From: Cryptomeria japonica
Taxonomy: Eukaryota; Streptophyta; Pinopsida; Cupressales; Cupressaceae
Length of the DNA stretch: 64,000 bases
Reading direction: 5' to 3'
NCBI RefSeq assembly: GCF_030272615.1
Contig: NC_081411.1
Coordinates: 160,099,471-160,163,470 of the forward strand
Position numbers and translations under genes: made by a program. Shown one piece after another: positions 10,826 to 21,259 of this stretch (positions are counted from its first letter, which is position 1; every line of letters starts with the position of its first letter). The notes below the pieces were generated by a model. The model saw only the letters and a program-made list of their open reading frames with translations. It did not search any database and was not told the origin of the DNA.

Positions 10826-10848
10826 GCCCAATGGTGGGCACCAAAAAT
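10826..10848 (-). promoter_or_regulatory. Possible gypsy primer-binding site (J)
   Basis: On the minus strand the sequence reads TTTTTGGTGCCCACCATTGG, directly after a potential LTR end in ...CATACA. A TGG-initial, GC-rich site just past a CA terminus is the usual gypsy arrangement. The matching tRNA is not identified. Confidence 0.35.
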
Positions 10849-11703
10849 GTATGTGGGGAATGAGAGCAACAAAAGCTTAAAAGTTGAATTCAAAAGACCC
10901 ACACACCAATGAGACTCTTGGTGCAAGTTATAGGAACTATTTGAAATAGTTCAACTTCCCACGGGGTGTCTCATTGTTCTCTATCTCACAGAATACCTAA
11001 AGTCAATATTTTGCTCTCAGATCATTGAGCAAAGTGACTTAGGAATGACAACTCCAAGGACAAGTGATGTTTGATTTATAAGCATGAATGCATTCCTAAA
11101 ACATGCATGGTATTGAAACTATGATGATTAAGCTAGTATGAAGATGATACTATGACAAAAGATTAGTAAGTTTATCCTAACATGATATACTAATGTAGCA
11201 TGGATACTCTATGATATTAAAAATGCTTCTAAATGTTATTCTGACGATTTAACAAAGCGAGGCTAAAACGCTTAGTAAAATGGCTATAAGTTTGATGTCT
11301 AAAGACTTGGATCTTGAGAATGAAGAATGAGAGCTATATTTATAGGAAAAATAGGGCAATGGATGGTTAAGATTGAATAATCTTAACAAGGGCTAGGAAT
11401 GAAAGTTAATCAATCCATGTTCACAATTCTCACCAATGAAATGGTGACAATTGTCAACAAGAGGTTGCTTGAGAGGAGATGTAAGAAAAATTTAATGCTT
11501 GAGAAGAAATGAAGGCTACCTTAGGAAGTAAGGGTTAAGGATAGGTTAGGGTCATCCTTTGGATAAAGCTTTTACCCAAGGGGTAAACGCTTGTGCAAGG
11601 GTTAAAGGGATAACAAAGGTTAAAGCCATGAATGCTTGGTGATACCATTGTGTTAGATGAGGGTTGAGTTAGAGAGAAAGTCTCTAATCATGCAAGAATG
11701 ATG
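10849..11703 (-). repeat. Possible LTR of J
   Basis: Noncoding region bounded below by TGTATGTGG (an LTR CA terminus on the minus strand) and above by the start of repeat unit U1. No second copy is in the window, so its LTR nature rests on the adjacent primer-like site only. The upper edge is uncertain. Confidence 0.3.
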
Positions 11704-13023
11704 TGTAGACACCCAAAATTAATATTTAATTAATTTAAGCCTATCAACACTTTTAATTGACTTTAATTGTATTATCCTTATTCCTCTCAGAATCAATTAA
11801 ATATAATTTAATTAATCCTGTCACTATAGTCCAATAGTTAATTTATCAAATAAATAAATTATTCCCCTATTCTTCTAAAGTCCCCTTCAATAATTATTTC
11901 CTCTAAAACCCACTCAGTTAATTAATTCTAATTAATTAACCTAGTCATGTGATTCCTACAAATTACTTTTCTTAATCCCACTTAGCCTAAATAATTCATC
12001 TAGAATCTCTCATACTCATGCTTATCATTATTCTCCAATTTTTAATTCCCACTCATACCACATCAACATTGAGTCTCTCAAGGAAATTCAAATTTCTTTG
12101 AATCTCTCAATGCATCCTTATTTTGGAATTTTTAATTCCTCAAGTTTGAAATTCAAATTTCTTCCCCCTTTTCCAAAGGAATTTTATATTCCTATTTATT
12201 TTCCCAAGGCACCCTTGATCCATGCCTTCTATCCAAAATCAATCTCAACCCTTCATAATCAAATCAATCTTGGTCCTTCATTGGCCTTCTCCAATCTATA
12301 AATTGGAGCTTATCCTCCTCACAAAAGGGGATCCACTTCTCATGCATCCTCATGCTGCTCTATTCTCCTCTCATCCTCTTCTAAATCCTCTCTCAAATCT
12401 AATTCAAATCCTCCTATCCATCACTCAAATCCAATCCAATAATCCATCCACTTACCTTGTTGAGCACAAGGAGAGAAATCCACATCTCTCTCCAACTCTC
12501 CATTTGTCAAACTTTGGAGCTTGCAAAGTTCATAGAGGCAAGGAGGACAAGGAAGAGCTACTTGCAATGGGAGCTTCATGAGTATATTTCATTTATGTTT
12601 TATTTTGTTTTCGTGATGTCTTGTTCAAATGTTTCTTGATATCTCATTTAAATGGTTTTTGTGTTTATTGAATAGTAATCATGCTCTAACCAATTCATTC
12701 ACAACACTCCAACTCATCCTACTTCCCTCTTTCATTATCTTCATCCTTTCATCACTTATTCTTCTATTTCCTTTCGAGAGCACATGCGTGTTCTTCAAAT
12801 TTGCATGTCCTCTCGAGGGGGCATACCACTGCTTCCTCATCATCCTTCCTCCTTATCATCCTTCCTCATCTCATGACTTGGGCATCATGCTACTAGTCCT
12901 TATCCTTTTCTTCATCTCATGACTGGGGTATCATGCTAGTAGTCCTTATCCTTTTCTTCCACTATGTTTTATTCTTCTTTGATATAACATCATTTCACAA
13001 TGCTATATCAAAGAGGGGCAAAA
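11704..13023 (+). repeat. Array unit U1
   Basis: 1320 bp. TATA-like TATAAATT at 12297-12304, followed by a 119-codon frame (12222-12581) that recurs in U3, U4 and U5. Near its end a block of about 44 bp (CATGACT..GGCATCATGCTA) is duplicated at about 12870-12960. Most similar to U3. Confidence 0.85.
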
Positions 13024-14300
13024 TGTAGACACCTAAAATTAATATTTAATTAATTTAAGCCTATCAAAATAATTAATTTACTTTAATTGTGTTATCCTTA
13101 TCCCTTTCAGAATCAATTAAATATTATTTAATTAATCCTGTCACTATAGTCCAATAGTTAATTTATCAAATAAATTAATTATTCCCCTATTCTTCTAAAG
13201 TCCTCTTCAATAATTATTTCCTCTAAAACCCACTCAGTTAATTAATTCTAATTAATTAACCTAGTCATGTGATTCCTACAAATCACTTTTTCTAATCCCA
13301 CTTAGCTTAATTAATTCTTCTAGAATCTTTCATAATCATGCTTATCATTTATTCTCCAATTTTTAATTCCCACTCATGCCACATCATCATTGAGTCTCTC
13401 AAAGAAATTCAAATTTCTTTGAATCTCTCAATGTATCCTTATTTTGGAATTTTTAATTCCTCAAATTTGAAATTCAAATTTCTCCCCCCTTTTCGAAAGG
13501 AATTTTATATTCCTGTTTATTTTCCCAAGGCACCCTTGATCCATGCCTTCTATCCAAAATCAATCTCAACCCTTCATAATCAAATCAATCTTGGCCCTTC
13601 ATTGGCCTTCTCCAATCTATAAATTGGAGCTTATCCTCCTCACAAAAGGGGATCCACTTCTCATGCATCCTCATGCTGCTCTATACTCCCCTCATCCTCT
13701 TCTAATATCCTCTCTCAAATCTAATTCAAATCCTCCTATCCATCACTCAAATCCAATCCAATTATCCATCCACTTGCCTTGTTGAGCACAAGGAGAGAAA
13801 TCCGTATCTCTCTCCAACTCTCCATTTGTCAAACTTTGGAGCTAACAAAGTTCATGGAGGAAAAGAGGACAAGGAAGAGCTGCTTGCAATGGGAGCTTCA
13901 TGAGTATATTTCATTTATTTTTTATTTTGTTTTCATGATGTTCTTGTTCAAATATTTCTTGATATCTCATTTAAATAGTTTTTGTGTTTATTGAATACTA
14001 ATCATGCTCTAACCAATTCATTTGCAACACTCCAACTCATCCTACTTCCCTCTTTCATTATCTTCATCCTTTCATCACTTATTCTTCTAATTCCTTTCGA
14101 GAGCACATCCATGTTCTTCAAACTCACATGTCCTCTCGAGGGGGCATACCACTGCTTCCTCGTCATCCTTCCTCCTTATCATTCTTCCCCATCTCATGAC
14201 TGGGGCATCATGGTACTAGTCCTTATCCTTTTCTTCCACTATGTTTTATTCTTCTTTGATATAACATCATTTCACAATGCTATATCAAAGAGGGTCAAAA
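13024..14300 (+). repeat. Array unit U2
   Basis: 1277 bp, shorter than the other full units because the 44-bp block near the end is single. The 119-codon frame is truncated to 80 codons by an indel near 13690. TATA-like site at 13618-13625. Confidence 0.85.
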
Positions 14301-15621
14301 TGTAGACACCTAAAATTAATATTTAATTAATTGAATCCTATCAACATAATTAATTGACTTTAGTTGTGTTATCCTTATTCCTTTCAGAATCAATTAAATA
14401 TAATTTAATTAATCCTCTAAGTATAGTCCAATATTTAATTTATCAAATAAATTAATTATTCCCCTATTCTTCTAAAGTCCCCTTCAATAATTATTTCCTC
14501 TAAAAGTCACTCAGTTAATTAATTCTAATTAATTAACCTAGTCATGTGATTGCTACAAATCACTTTTCCTAATCCCACTTAGCCTAATTAATTCATCTAG
14601 AATCTCTCATAATCATGCTTATCATTATTCTCCAATTTTTAATTCTCACTCATGTCACATGAACATTGAGTCTCTCAAAGAGATTCAAATTTCTTTGAAT
14701 CTCTCAATGCATCCTTATTTTGGAATTTTTAATTCCTCAAGTTTGAAATTCAAATTTCTCCTCCCTTTTGCAAAGGAATTTTATATTCTTGTTTATTTTC
14801 CCAAGGCACCCTTGATCCATGCCTTCTATCCAAAATCAATCTCAACCCTTCATAATCAAATCAATCTTGGCCCTTCATTGGCCTTCTCCAATCTATAAGT
14901 TGGAGCTTATCCTCCTCACAAAATGGGATCCACTTCTCATGCATCCTCATGCTGCTCTATTCTCCTCTCATCCTCTTCTAAATCCTCTCTCAAATCTAAT
15001 TCAAATCCTCCTATCCATCACTCAAATCCAATCCAATAATCCATCCACTTACCTTGTTGAGCACAAGGAGAGAAATCCGCATCTCTCTCCAACTCTCCAT
15101 TTGTCAAACTTTGGAGCTAGCAAAGTTCATAGAGGCAAGGAGGACAAGGAAGAGCTACTTGCAATGGGAGCTTCATGAGTATATTTCATTTATGTTTTAT
15201 TTTGTTTTCATGATGTTCTTGTTCAAATGTTTCTTGATATCTCATTTAAATGGTTTTTGTGTTTATTGAATAGTAATCATGCTCTAACCAATTCATTCAC
15301 AACACTCCAACTCATCCTACTTCCCTCTTTCATTATCTTCATCCTTTCATCACTTATTCTTCTATTTCCTTTCGAGAGCACATGCGTGTTCTTCAAATTT
15401 GCATGTCCTCTCGAGGGGGCATACCATTGCTTCCTCGTCATCCTTCCTCCTTATCATCCTTCCTCATCTCATGACTTGGGCATCATGCTACTAGTCCTTA
15501 TCCTTTTCTTCATCTCATGACTGGGGTATCATGCTAGTAGTCCTTGTCCTTTTCTTCCACTATGTTTTATTCTTCTTTGATATAACATCATTTCACAATG
15601 CTATATCAAAGAGGGGCAAAA
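14301..15621 (+). repeat. Array unit U3
   Basis: 1321 bp with the 44-bp block duplicated as in U1, and the 119-codon frame intact at 14819-15178. It shares private variants with U1 (the GGGGTATCATGCTAGTAG phrase near the end), which suggests that duplication blocks larger than one unit moved together. Confidence 0.85.
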
Positions 15622-16394
15622 TGTAGACACCTAAAATTAATATTTAATTAATTTAAGCCTATCAAAATAATTAATTGACTTTAATTGTGTTATCCTTATT
15701 CCTCTTAGAATCAATTAAATATAATTTAATTAATCCTGTCACTATAGTCCAATAGTTAATTTATCAAATAAATTAATTATTCCCCTATTCTTCTAAAGTC
15801 CCCTTCAATAATTATTTCCTCTAAAAGCCACTCAGTTAATTAATTCTAATTAATTAACCTAGTCATGTGATTCCTACAAATCACTTTTTCTAATCCCACT
15901 TAGCCTAATTAATTCTTCTAGAATCTTTCATAATCATGCTTATCATTTATTCTCCAATTTTTAATTCCCACTCATGCCACATCATCATTGAGTCTCTCAA
16001 AGAAATTCAAATTTCTTTGAATCTCTCAATGGATCCTTATTTTGGAATTTTTAATTCCTCAAGTTTGAAATTCAAATTTCTCCCCCCTTTTCCAAAGGAA
16101 TTTTATATTCCTATTTATTTTCCCAAGGCACCCTTGATCCTGTTGGGAAAAATGGTGTCTCAACCTTGCATTTATTTGAGGTTACTATTTATAGTAAGTT
16201 TTCATTTGAGCACGAAATAGTGCGAAACTCTCCCTGAAGCTTCTGGTTGGCTAGATAAGCATTCCGGTAAAGTTTCGTCGCAAGGTCACAGCTAGTTTTG
16301 AAGATATTAAAGTTTTCATCTTGGAGGGGTGCAATAAAATGTTTAAACTTAAATTTGGGGACTTTAGAGGCTCTGAAACACCCTGAAAAGTGGC

Positions 16395-16417
16395 CGTAAC
16401 CGGCGAAGCCGGTTACG
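16395..16417 (+). promoter_or_regulatory. Perfect inverted repeat in U3 of E
   Basis: CGTAACCGGC, loop GAA, GCCGGTTACG: a 10-bp perfect stem. It is unchanged in the 3' LTR (21514-21536) although flanking bases differ between LTRs. It could be a palindromic protein-binding site upstream of the promoter. Confidence 0.6.
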
Positions 16418-16554
16418 AGGTGATAGAGCACTTCGCGAGCTTTCCGGCACTTCAAACGGTTCGTCAATCGGACACCCGGTTCTCAAGTTATGGCCTCCGG
16501 AAGTTTGTACTCCTGAAATAGGAAAAATAATTTGTATCGGATACATAAATGAGC

Positions 16555-16563
16555 TATAAAAAG
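16555..16563 (+). promoter_or_regulatory. TATA box in 5' LTR of E
   Basis: TATAAAAAG, about 280 bases before the AATAAA signal. In the 3' LTR the same site reads TGTAAAAAG, so only the 5' copy keeps a good TATA box. Transcription is predicted to start about 30 bases downstream. Confidence 0.65.
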
Positions 16564-16834
16564 GGAGAGACACGTGTTGATGTGTGCTTTAACATGTCAT
16601 AGGGCATCTAGAAGGGAGATAAGGTCGGCTACACCTTATTGGGTGGTTTTAGCCCATGGTTTTGTAATACCGTTTGACGGTTTCTTGTATTGTATCTCCT
16701 ATTTATGAGGTGTGTGAGATAGAGGTTGTGTGTAAGAGTCTTATGGCTATTGAGTTGCCTCTGAATCTCTGATTAGTGGTACTCCTGCGAAGAGCTTGCT
16801 CTGCAAGTATGTTGTAATCTGTTTTTGATTGCTG

Positions 16835-16840
16835 AATAAA
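16835..16840 (+). terminator. Polyadenylation signal in LTR of E
   Basis: AATAAA, conserved at 21954-21959 in the 3' LTR, where it would act on the element transcript. This is a motif match only. Confidence 0.5.
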
Positions 16841-17037
16841 ATATTGAGCTGCTTTTGGAGGGTGGGGTTTTTCTCCCGAAAGGGTTTTCCCCACGTAAAT
16901 CATTGTGTTGTGGTATGATTGCTATTATATCTATTTCTATTTTCTGTAACTGTTGTAATGATCTGAAAAAGTTTTGCATTACCCTCCTCTCAAGGTTAGT
17001 GTAGGAAGTTGTTTCCGCTACTTTACTTCCTTACAAG

Positions 17038-17050
17038 TGGTATCAGAGCC
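17038..17050 (+). promoter_or_regulatory. Primer binding site of E (initiator tRNA-Met)
   Basis: TGGTATCAGAGCC, two bases after the 5' LTR end. Confidence 0.95.
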
Positions 17051-17159
17051 TGATCACCTTTGGTTTCAATTGTGGGCAGTTGGGTTTTTTGAACTAATCC
17101 AGATTTGAGTGGGAGCTTATGCAGAAGACACTTTGTGATCTTGTTGCAGGAATATTCAG

Positions 17160-18011
17160 ATGGCGAGTTCGTCAGGGAGAATAGAGGTGGAGAAATTTAA
17201 TGGAAGTAATTTTGAGATGTGGAAGCTGAAGATGGAAGATCTGCTAATAGATCGAGATCTTTGGGATGCTATTGATGCGAATGTCCAAAGGCCCTCAGAT
17301 CCTACTGCGGCAGCTCAGTATGATGTTATGGACCGAAAAGCCAAGGGTCTAATCAGACTGTGCCTGGCAGACTCTGTTCTAATCAATGTCCATGAAGAAA
17401 ACTCTGCAAAGAAGCTATGGACTAAGCTTGGTGAGATGTATCAAGTGAAATCTTTATTAAATCAAATTTTCTTAAGAAAGAAATTGTATTCCTTGAAGAT
17501 GGAAGAAGGTGGACGAATTGCAGACCACCTAGAAGCATTCAATATGATTGTGGCTCAATTAGTATCCGTCGGTGTTAAGATGGACGAGGAGGAAAAATGT
17601 CAGATCTTGCTTTGCTCTTTGCCTGATTCGTGGGATTCTCTTGTTATGGCTATCGGTAGTACTTCTGTTGTTTTGAAATCTGAAGATGTGGTGGGTGCCC
17701 TACTCGGTGAAGAGATGCGAAGGAAGGTATCCATCAGTTCAAAGGAAGCCCTAACTGTTCGTGGAAGACCTAAGGAGAAAGGCAAGAAGAATGAGAAGCG
17801 TGGCAAGTCCAAATCCAAAGGGAGATCGAAATCTCCTGGAAAGTCCAAAGTCATTTGCTGGAATTGTGGTAAACTGGGTCACATCCGTAAGGACTGCAAA
17901 GAAGAAAAGAAGAAGAAAAAGAAAAAGTTCGATTCTGATTCTGAATCCGACAAGGAAGATGGCGATGCCTTTATTGCGGCTTTGGTGACTCATGCAGGTA
18001 ATGATGCCTGA
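17160..18011 (+). CDS. Gag nucleocapsid of copia element E
   Basis: 283 codons. Residues 5-200 are a gag capsid-type domain (KFNGSNFEMWKLKMEDLL, then LWTKLGEMY, KKLYSLKM, LCSLPDSWD). A Lys/Arg/Ser-rich stretch follows, with a CCHC knuckle at residues 233-246 (CWNCGKLGHIRKDC) and a Lys-rich, then acidic tail. It would package the element RNA in cytoplasmic particles. The frame ends at TGA 18009-18011, directly before the protease motif, where related elements have Trp; this is most likely a G-to-A mutation that splits one gag-pol frame. ATG at 17160 is the first in the frame after the primer site. Confidence 0.95.
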   Translation: MASSSGRIEVEKFNGSNFEMWKLKMEDLLIDRDLWDAIDANVQRPSDPTAAAQYDVMDRKAKGLIRLCLADSVLINVHEENSAKKLWTKLGEMYQVKSLLNQIFLRKKLYSLKMEEGGRIADHLEAFNMIVAQLVSVGVKMDEEEKCQILLCSLPDSWDSLVMAIGSTSVVLKSEDVVGALLGEEMRRKVSISSKEALTVRGRPKEKGKKNEKRGKSKSKGRSKSPGKSKVICWNCGKLGHIRKDCKEEKKKKKKKFDSDSESDKEDGDAFIAALVTHAGNDA

Positions 18012-20420
18012 CTAATTGACTCAGGTGCATCTTTTCATATGACTTCCAATAGAGATTGGTTTTCTGAATATGAAGGATTTAATGGAGGTAAGGTGTACTT
18101 GGGTGATGATTCACATCTAGACATTGTTGGTCGAGGTAAAGTTAGAATCAGGTTTTCTGATGGTAGAATAAAAAGGATTAATGGTGTGTTGCATATCCCT
18201 GGATTAAAACGAAACTTGTTATCTGTGAGCAAACTGATAGATGCGGGTGTGCAGGTAGTCTTTTCTGAAGCAGGATGTAAGATGATTAAGGGTGCTATGG
18301 TAGTTGCTAGAGGTGTCAGGTTTGGCACTTTGTATAAGCTTGAAGTATACACTGTTGAGTGTAATAGCACTTCTATAAAAAGTAAATCTGTAGATACTTC
18401 ACTCGAAGATTTGAAGGTTTCACCTTCAGCAGATGGAAATGGTTTTTGGGTACCTAAGGGTGCTCTTTCGTCTGAAGCAAAGTTACCTGCAGAGAAGACT
18501 ATGTTATGGCACCAGAGACTTGGCCACATTGGAGAAAAGGGTCTAAGGACCTTGAAAAATAAAAATCTTGTTGAAGGTTTGAATGATTGTAATCTTGACT
18601 TTGATTTCTGTGAGCATTGCATTTATGGAAAACAAAACCGCGTTCAGTTTTACTCGAGTTCTCATAAAACTTGTGGTGTTTTGGATCTTATCCATTCTGA
18701 TGTGTTTGGTCCAGTAGATGTCTCTTCGATTGGAAAATCCACATATTATGTTTCATTTATTGATGATTTTAGTAGAAGGACATGGGTTTATTTTCTAAAG
18801 AGTAAATCTGAAGTTTTTAGTCGTTTTAAAGAATTTAAAGCAATGGTTGAGTTGCAAACTAGAAAGAAAATAAAATGTTTGAGAACTGATAATGGCGGTG
18901 AGTTTTGCTCTAATGATTTTGATAGATTCTGTAAAGACTGTGGAATTAACAGGCAGAAGACAACTCCGTATTCTCCACAGCAGAATGGAGTTGCAGAAAG
19001 AATGAATAGGACACTGATGGAAAAGGCTAGGAGTATGTTGAGTGGTGCTGGTCTTGAACAAAAGTTTTGGGCTGAAGCTGTTGCCACTGCTTGCTACCTG
19101 ATTAACAGGTCTCCTACATCAGCTCTTGTTGATAAAATGCCTATGGAAGCATGGTCAGGTCACAAGCCTTCATTGAGACATCTTAGAGTTTTTGGTTGCG
19201 AGGCATATGCACATGTGCCAAAGGAGAAGCGAACAAAGTTGGAGAACAAGGCTGTGAAATGTATCTTCATTGGGTATAGTTATGGTGTGAAAGGATATAA
19301 GCTTTGGGACCCTATTGCACAAAAGGTAATTCACAGTAGAAGTGTTATTTTTAGAGAAATTAAGTCTCCTTCTGTTACATTGCAGCCAGAACAGACTAAA
19401 AAAGAAGATGTGATTCAACTTCCTTCTACACCTGAAAGAGTTGAATCGAGACCCCTAGATAGGCAAGAAGTTGAGGAGAGCTCGTCTAGCTCTGAATCTT
19501 CAGAAGAGGAGGAAGAACCTCCAACTCAGCTTGTTCGAAGGTCTACAAGACATAGACAACCACCTGAAAGGTATTCACCTGATGATTGGAGATGTATTTT
19601 TGCTCTGAATACTAGTGTGGATGAACCGAAATCTGTAGAAGAGGCATTAGGTATGAATGATGCAGAATCCTGGAAGATTGCTATGGAGGAAGAAATGGCA
19701 GCTTTGAAAAAGAATGATACATGGGATCTTGTACCATTGCCTGAAGGACGAAAACCTGTTGGTTGTAAATGGGTGTTCAAGAAAAAGATTGGTTCAGATG
19801 GAAGCATTGAGAAGTATAAAGCAAGGTTGGTTGCAAAAGGCTACTCTCAGGTTGAGGGTGTTGATTACGGTGAGATATTTTCTCCTGTTGCAAAAATGAC
19901 GTCCATTAGATTTTTGCTTTCTATTGCTACTGCTTATGATTTAGAGGTTGAGCAAATGGATGTGAAAACTGCTTTCCTTCATGGTGATTTGGAGGAAGAT
20001 ATTTATATGACACAGCCAGAGCACTATGTGGTGAAAGGCAAAAGTAATTTGGTCTGTAAATTGAAGAAATCTTTGTATGGCCTCAAACAAAGTCCTAGAA
20101 TGTGGTACCAGAAATTTGATACATATGTGTTGAGTTTGGGATTTGAACATTCTAAATCAGATCACTGTGTTTATTATAAATCTTATGGTGATCATTTCTT
20201 ATTCATTGCATTGTATGTTGATGATATGTTATTCATTGGTAAAGGGAAAGGTATGATTTCAGAACTGAAGTCTCAGCTTGCTGCTAAATTTGAAATGAAA
20301 GATCTTGGTGCAGCAAAGCACATTCTTGGGATGGAAATTAGAAGAGATAGGGTAAACAGAAAGCTATGGCTAGGCCAGAGTAAGTATGTGAATTCAGTGT
20401 TACAGAGGTTCAACATGTAG
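18012..20420 (+). CDS. Protease, integrase and RT region of E polyprotein
   Basis: Continues the gag frame after the premature TGA; the first ATG of the open part is at 18039. Protease motif LIDSGASFHM at 18012-18041. GAG-pre-integrase LWHQRLGHIG with the zinc pair CEHC. Counting from 18039, integrase Asp221, Asp284 and Glu320 fit DD35E. RT follows with KARLVAKGYSQVEGVDYGE, DVKTAFLHG, LYGLKQSPRMW and the catalytic YVDD at residues 726-729. The frame ends at TAG 20418, probably from CAG. All visible catalytic residues are present. An ATG start at 18039 would lose the protease active site, so this part is unlikely to be functional alone. Confidence 0.95.
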   Translation, partial: LIDSGASFHMTSNRDWFSEYEGFNGGKVYLGDDSHLDIVGRGKVRIRFSDGRIKRINGVLHIPGLKRNLLSVSKLIDAGVQVVFSEAGCKMIKGAMVVARGVRFGTLYKLEVYTVECNSTSIKSKSVDTSLEDLKVSPSADGNGFWVPKGALSSEAKLPAEKTMLWHQRLGHIGEKGLRTLKNKNLVEGLNDCNLDFDFCEHCIYGKQNRVQFYSSSHKTCGVLDLIHSDVFGPVDVSSIGKSTYYVSFIDDFSRRTWVYFLKSKSEVFSRFKEFKAMVELQTRKKIKCLRTDNGGEFCSNDFDRFCKDCGINRQKTTPYSPQQNGVAERMNRTLMEKARSMLSGAGLEQKFWAEAVATACYLINRSPTSALVDKMPMEAWSGHKPSLRHLRVFGCEAYAHVPKEKRTKLENKAVKCIFIGYSYGVKGYKLWDPIAQKVIHSRSVIFREIKSPSVTLQPEQTKKEDVIQLPSTPERVESRPLDRQEVEESSSSSESSEEEEEPPTQLVRRSTRHRQPPERYSPDDWRCIFALNTSVDEPKSVEEALGMNDAESWKIAMEEEMAALKKNDTWDLVPLPEGRKPVGCKWVFKKKIGSDGSIEKYKARLVAKGYSQVEGVDYGEIFSPVAKMTSIRFLLSIATAYDLEVEQMDVKTAFLHGDLEEDIYMTQPEHYVVKGKSNLVCKLKKSLYGLKQSPRMWYQKFDTYVLSLGFEHSKSDHCVYYKSYGDHFLFIALYVDDMLFIGKGKGMISELKSQLAAKFEMKDLGAAKHILGMEIRRDRVNRKLWLGQSKYVNSVLQRFNM

Positions 20421-21203
20421 AATTTTAGACCATTGAGTGTTCCTTTTACAGTTGGAATGAAACTATCTATTTCAGATTGTCCTACATCCCCATTGGAGAT
20501 GGAAGACATGAGCAGAGTGCCTTACCAAAGTGCGGTTGGAAGCTTGATGTATGATATGGTCTGTACTAGACCAGACATTGCCCAAGCAGTGGGAGTACTT
20601 TCTAGATATATGTCTAATCCTGGTAGAGTTCATTGGGATGCAGTCAAAAGAGTCTTCAGATATTTGAAGGGTACTTCAGAGTATTCTTTGTGTTATCATG
20701 GTAATTCAGTTGGAGACATGACTTCCCTTGATATCCATGGTTATGTGGATTCAGATTGGGCAGGTGATATTGATAGCAGAAGATCCACCAGTGCTTATGT
20801 GTTTACTTTGTTTGGTGGTGCAATTAGTTGGATGAGTAAGCGACAGACTGTGGTTGCTTTATCCACTACTGAAGCAGAGTATATGGCAGCTACTCATGCT
20901 TGTAAAGAGGCCATTTGGCTTAAGAGACTGTGTTCGGATATTGGAATAAAACAAGGTTCAGTGACAATTTACTGTGACAGTCAGAGTGCAATTAGCCTAG
21001 CTAAGAACCCGACATTTCATGCCCGGACCAAACATATTGATGTTCAGTATCATTTTGTTAGAGATATGGTCGAAGATGGTAGGGTGAAGCTGGTTAAGGT
21101 GGACACTTTGATGAATGTTGCAGATGCTTTAACTAAGGCTGTGAGCACAGAGAAGTTCAGATGGTGTTCAGAGTCTATGGGCCTTATGGCCCCTAGCAAT
21201 TGA
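20421..21203 (+). CDS. RNase H region of E polyprotein
   Basis: Same frame as gag and RT, after TAG 20418; first ATG at 20433. Contains the connection VPYQSAVGSLMYDMVCTRPD and an RNase H domain with HGYVDSDWAGD, STTEAEYMA and YCDSQSAISLAKN, which carry the acidic catalytic residues. It ends ESMGLMAPSN just before the 3' noncoding segment. Without read-through of the TAG it would not be joined to RT. Confidence 0.93.
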   Translation, partial: NFRPLSVPFTVGMKLSISDCPTSPLEMEDMSRVPYQSAVGSLMYDMVCTRPDIAQAVGVLSRYMSNPGRVHWDAVKRVFRYLKGTSEYSLCYHGNSVGDMTSLDIHGYVDSDWAGDIDSRRSTSAYVFTLFGGAISWMSKRQTVVALSTTEAEYMAATHACKEAIWLKRLCSDIGIKQGSVTIYCDSQSAISLAKNPTFHARTKHIDVQYHFVRDMVEDGRVKLVKVDTLMNVADALTKAVSTEKFRWCSESMGLMAPSN

Positions 21204-21259
21204 TTCATTGTGTTGACATTCCCTTTCGCTCATGCAAGGTGTTCGACAAGTGGGAGATT
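21204..21259 (+). other. 3' spacer and polypurine tract of E
   Basis: Short noncoding segment ending AAGTGGGAGATT against the 3' LTR. Confidence 0.85.

Larger units (their letters stand above)
16141..17035 (+). repeat. 5' LTR of E
   Basis: 895 bp, from TGTTGGGAAAAATGG to TTCCTTACA. Contains a 10-bp-stem hairpin (16395-16417), a TATA box (16555-16563) and AATAAA (16835-16840), giving a plausible U3-R-U5 layout. Confidence 0.97.

Noticed and set aside
17600-20509. Several minus-strand frames inside E (for example 18035-18622, 195 codons)
   Set aside because: They are antisense to the conserved gag-pol frame and disappear as an explanation once that frame is recognised.
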